Assembly: GCA_038133505.1 (NCBI GenBank)
Contig: JAYPTI010000079.1
Location: 1-15,327 of the forward strand
Reading direction: 5' to 3'
From: JAYQUR01 sp038133505
GTDB lineage: Bacteria > Pseudomonadota > Alphaproteobacteria > MPNO01 > UBA830
Length of the DNA stretch: 15,327 nucleotides
How positions within the stretch are numbered: position 1 is the first letter of the stretch; each line of letters starts with the position of its first letter. Shown here piece by piece: positions 12,973 through 15,327 of this stretch. The notes below the pieces were generated by a model. That model saw nothing but the letters and a program-made list of their open reading frames with translations, was not told where the DNA came from and made no database searches. Made by a program: the position numbers and the translations under genes.

Positions 12973-13821
12973 ATGACCAACGAAAATACCTCCCAGATAG
13001 AGTTCTGGAACGGCGAGCACGGCGAGTCCTGGGCGCGCTACACGGCGATCGTGGACCACATGTTCGCCGAGCTGACGGATGCCGTGATCGACGCGGCGGA
13101 AATTCGTCCGGGCGACCGCATCCTCGATATCGGCTGCGGCGGCGGCGGGCTGGCGATGGCCGCCGCGCAGCGCACGACGGCGATCGGCTCGGTAACGGCG
13201 ACCGACGTCTCCGGCCCCATGCTCGACCGCGCGCAGGACCGCGCCGACGAGGCCGGGCTGGTCAACGTCGTCTTCGTGCTCGGCGACGCCTCTATCTACC
13301 CGTTTGCGGAAATGTCGTTCGATGCGGCGATCTCTCGGCTGGGCGTCATGTTCTTCGACGCGCCGGAAGAGGCGTTCCGGCGGATTGCTGGCTCGTTCTC
13401 CGCCGGCGCCCGCGTCGCCTTCGGAGTCTGGCGCGAGCCGCGCGAGAACCCGTGGGCGATGGAGCCGGTCTCGGCCGCCAGGCCCTTCATCGACATGCCG
13501 CCGCGCCCCGGGCCGGAAGACCCGGGCCCGTTCTCCTTCGCCGACCCGGCGCGTGCCCGGCGCATCCTGGAAGGCGCAGGCCTGGAAGACATCCAGCTCG
13601 CCCCTTTCGATTTCGCCATCCCGCTGGGGCGCGATCTCGACGAGGCGCTTGCCTTCGCGATGGAGATGGGGCCGTTGTCGAAACCGCTCGGCGAGGTGAC
13701 CGGCGCCAATCGCGACAAGGCTGTCGCGGCGATCCGCGAGGTACTCTCCGCACATCAGGACGACGGCGGCACCGTCCGCCTCGGCGGCGCGTGCTGGATC
13801 GTGACCGCCCGCGCGCCTTGA
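12973..13821 (+). CDS. Class I SAM-dependent methyltransferase
   Basis: 282 residues. The Rossmann-type methyltransferase core has motif I RILDIGCGGGGLAMAAA (49-65), the ribose-binding acidic residue in TATDVSGPML (Asp78) and motif IV-like region FDAAISRLGVMFF (about residues 117-129). The N-terminal Q-IEFWNGEHGESWARY pattern is common in UbiE/COQ5-like small-molecule methyltransferases. The C-terminal part (about 180-280) has PARARRILEGAGLEDIQL and ends GGACWIVTARAP, typical of a substrate cap. It transfers methyl from S-adenosylmethionine in the cytoplasm; the substrate is unknown. Nearby coq9 is only weak support for a quinone link. No ribosome-binding site is visible. The TSUP gene starts 28 nt after the stop and is probably co-transcribed. 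Confidence 0.87.
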   Translation: MTNENTSQIEFWNGEHGESWARYTAIVDHMFAELTDAVIDAAEIRPGDRILDIGCGGGGLAMAAAQRTTAIGSVTATDVSGPMLDRAQDRADEAGLVNVVFVLGDASIYPFAEMSFDAAISRLGVMFFDAPEEAFRRIAGSFSAGARVAFGVWREPRENPWAMEPVSAARPFIDMPPRPGPEDPGPFSFADPARARRILEGAGLEDIQLAPFDFAIPLGRDLDEALAFAMEMGPLSKPLGEVTGANRDKAVAAIREVLSAHQDDGGTVRLGGACWIVTARAP

Positions 13822-13849
13822 TCCTGCCTGCCCCGATGGACTGCCGGAA

Positions 13850-14596
13850 TTGACCGAAACCCAGATCGCCATCGCGGCGGCCGCGTTCCTGATTGCCGGT
13901 ATCGTCAAGGGCGCGGTCGGCATCGGCCAGATGACGACGGCGGTCGCGATCCTCGGCCTCGGTCTCGACCTGCGCGCCGCCGTGCCGCTGCTGATCGTCC
14001 CCGCGCTCGTCTCGAACCTGTGGCAGACGACGCGCGGAACCGAGGCGCCGGCCATGCTCAAGCGCTTCGCCCTCGCCAATCTCGCGGGCGGAATCGGCAT
14101 CGCACTGGGAACGGCGATTCTGTTCGCCATCGAGCCTGCGCTGCTGTCGGCGGCGCTCGGGATTCTCGTCGCCGCCTATGCCGCCCTCACCCTCGCCCGT
14201 TTCGATCCCGTCGCGCCGCCCTCGGTGGAGCGCTGGGGCACGCCGCCGATGGCGTTCGTGTCCGGCATCCTGACCGGCGCCACCGGGTCGCTGCACCTGC
14301 TGCTGGCCGCCTGGTTCGCCGCCCTCAAGCTGCCGCGCGAGGCCTATATCCAGGCGGTCGGGCTGACCTTCCTGATCGCCAGCCTGTTCTGGGCCGGCAG
14401 CCTGTTCTTGGAAGGCGCGCTGAGTTTGGCGACGATCGCCTGGTCCGCCGCCGCCCTGGTCCCGACTTTCGCCGGCATGGCGCTCGGCGGCGCGCTGCGC
14501 GGCCGGGTTTCGGAAAGTGCCTTCCGCACCGGCCTGATGAACTTCCTGCTGGTGCTCTCGGCAAGCCTTGTCTGGAAGGCGGTCGGCCGCTTCTAG
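13850..14596 (+). CDS. TSUP (TauE/SafE) family membrane transporter
   Basis: 248 residues starting at a TTG with GGA-containing sequence upstream; an ATG at 13836 is in frame with an immediate stop and cannot be used. It is highly hydrophobic, with about eight predicted membrane helices. The opening AAFLIAGIVKGAVGIGQMTT carries the G-x-x-x-G-x-x-G-x-G(G) signature of TSUP proteins, repeated in variant form in the second half (FVSGILTGATGSLHLLLAAW), as expected from the internal duplication of the family. TSUP proteins export or import organosulfur compounds, sulfite or related anions across the inner membrane; the substrate here is unknown. Its stop codon overlaps the stop of the convergent bioD gene (14593-14596). 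Confidence 0.85.
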   Translation: MTETQIAIAAAAFLIAGIVKGAVGIGQMTTAVAILGLGLDLRAAVPLLIVPALVSNLWQTTRGTEAPAMLKRFALANLAGGIGIALGTAILFAIEPALLSAALGILVAAYAALTLARFDPVAPPSVERWGTPPMAFVSGILTGATGSLHLLLAAWFAALKLPREAYIQAVGLTFLIASLFWAGSLFLEGALSLATIAWSAAALVPTFAGMALGGALRGRVSESAFRTGLMNFLLVLSASLVWKAVGRF

Positions 14597-15231
14597 GACG
14601 CGTAGGGCAACGCTTCCACGGGAATCGGCGACGCCAGCCGCTCGACGGTATCCCGGGTCTCGGAAAGCGGTATATCGCTGCCCGGCGTCTCGCTGATGAC
14701 GATCCGTTCGACCGGTATATCGCGGGCCCGAAGGGCCGCCAGCGCCGTCAGCGTGTGGCTGAGCGCGCCGAGATAGCTACCGCCGACGAGGATCGCCGGG
14801 ATCGACAGCGCCGATGCGAGATCGAGCACGGTGCGCGTTCCGTCGAGCGGCACCATCACCCCGCCGATCCCCTCGATCAGCAACGTCTCGCCGGCCGCCG
14901 CGGCGGCATCGATCTGCGACCTGCAAAAGGCGACGATCTCGTCCACCGGGACGTCGCGCCCCTCGCGCGCCGCCGCCATGTCCGGCGACATCGGCGCGAT
15001 GTAGCGCCAGGGCGATATCGACGCGATGTCCTCCTCGGAGGTCGGCCGGCCCATCGCGGTCAGCAGCCGGCCGGTGTCGGTTCCGTCGGCGTTCTCGGGA
15101 TCGAATCCGCTGATGATCGGCTTGAGCGCCCGCACCCGCTCGCCCGCAGCCCTGCCGTCGGCGATGCGGCGCGCGACGTAGAAGGTCTTGCCGATCTCTG
15201 TGCCGGCCCCGGTCACGAAGAAGGCGCTCAT
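14593..15231 (-). CDS. bioD: ATP-dependent dethiobiotin synthetase BioD
   Basis: 212 residues. It closes the ureido ring of dethiobiotin from diaminopelargonate, CO2 and ATP. FFVTGAGTEIGKTFYVARRI (4-23) is the P-loop with Lys15 and Thr16, ALKPIISGFD (35-44) holds the Lys37 that contacts the substrate, DGTDTGRLL (49-57) and LLIEGIGGVMVPL (117-129) match the Mg-binding and Glu-containing motif of the family. The usual FVTGTDTxVGKT has Ala-Gly in place of Thr-Asp, a mild departure. The ATG overlaps the TGA of the upstream gene (ATGA, 15228-15231), so translation is coupled to a probable bioF. The convergent TSUP gene overlaps its stop codon. Confidence 0.93.
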   Translation of the reverse strand: MSAFFVTGAGTEIGKTFYVARRIADGRAAGERVRALKPIISGFDPENADGTDTGRLLTAMGRPTSEEDIASISPWRYIAPMSPDMAAAREGRDVPVDEIVAFCRSQIDAAAAAGETLLIEGIGGVMVPLDGTRTVLDLASALSIPAILVGGSYLGALSHTLTALAALRARDIPVERIVISETPGSDIPLSETRDTVERLASPIPVEALPYAS

Positions 15232-15327
15232 GCGACGCCGCGCGCGCCCGCGACGAGGCCGAGGTCCCGGACGGCGTCGACCAGGCCTGCGACGTGGGCG
15301 TCCTCGTGCTCGGCCGTGAAGGTGAAG
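15228..15327 (-). CDS. bioF: Probable 8-amino-7-oxononanoate synthase BioF, C-terminal end, partial
   Basis: The last 32 codons of a minus-strand gene that runs beyond the window edge. The visible tail begins FTFTAEHEDAHVAGLVDAV and ends GARGVA. The RxTxTAxHExxHVxxLxxAL pattern is that of the C-terminus of BioF and related alpha-oxoamine synthases, and bioF directly before bioD is a common alphaproteobacterial biotin operon order. The 4-nt overlap with bioD supports an operon. Only the tail is visible, so a different alpha-oxoamine synthase cannot be excluded. Confidence 0.7.
   Translation of the reverse strand, partial: FTFTAEHEDAHVAGLVDAVRDLGLVAGARGVA

Noticed and set aside
12793..14130. 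445-codon minus-strand frame opposite rpsU, the methyltransferase and the TSUP gene
   Set aside because: It crosses a strong terminator and three well-supported genes, and its translation has no family-like motif.
1..15327. CRISPR array, tRNA, rRNA, insertion sequence, prophage or attachment site
   Set aside because: Reading both strands I found no regularly spaced repeats, no cloverleaf-like sequence, no transposase or integrase motif, and no terminal inverted repeats with target duplications.

Overview
The window is GC-rich chromosomal DNA from an alphaproteobacterium. The evidence is a set of families typical of that class (DUF1465, DUF1192, the DUF1013/TrcR regulator, COQ9, small DUF465 proteins), a cysteine-free bL31 of alphaproteobacterial type, and an rpsU/coq9 neighbourhood. 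A Rhodospirillales-like lineage is plausible, but the species cannot be named from sequence alone. The gene content is mostly housekeeping. I see no phage, IS element, CRISPR array, tRNA or rRNA.

Layout. Positions 2-3077 (+) hold three envelope genes: the C-terminal part of an OmpA-like protein, a MotA/TolQ/ExbB-like channel protein with a long helical tail, and a MotB-like protein with one membrane helix, a long coiled coil and an OmpA peptidoglycan-binding domain. Then come rpmE (+, own promoter and terminator) and a DUF1465 gene (-). The AT-rich gap 3902-4273 contains the most interesting signal: a probable small RNA on the minus strand with two hairpins, C-rich anti-Shine-Dalgarno-like segments and a Rho-independent terminator, next to a CtrA-type box TTAA-N7-TTAAC. 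Next are DUF1192 (-), an NADPH:quinone oxidoreductase (+) and the DUF1013/TrcR regulator (+).

Positions 6325-8266 are on the minus strand: a 55-residue DUF465 protein, a TIGR02444-family gene, and a phosphofructokinase whose donor-site residues are mixed between the ATP and PPi types. A second DUF465 gene (+) follows, then a GGDEF diguanylate cyclase gene (-) interrupted by an in-frame TAG, then purE-purK (+). A 28-position near-perfect inverted repeat separates purK from the convergent def-coq9 pair (-), whose reading frames overlap by 4 nt. rpsU (+), with a leader hairpin and strong terminator, is divergent from def. An SAM-dependent methyltransferase and a TSUP-family membrane protein (+) follow. 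The window closes with bioD and the 3' end of a probable bioF (-), overlapping by 4 nt.

The genes cover envelope energisation, translation (rpmE, rpsU, def), purine synthesis (purE, purK), biotin synthesis (bioF, bioD), ubiquinone synthesis (COQ9), glycolysis and cell-cycle regulation. The best candidates for something not previously described are the minus-strand RNA with its CtrA-like site, and the coiled-coil MotA/MotB-like apparatus.
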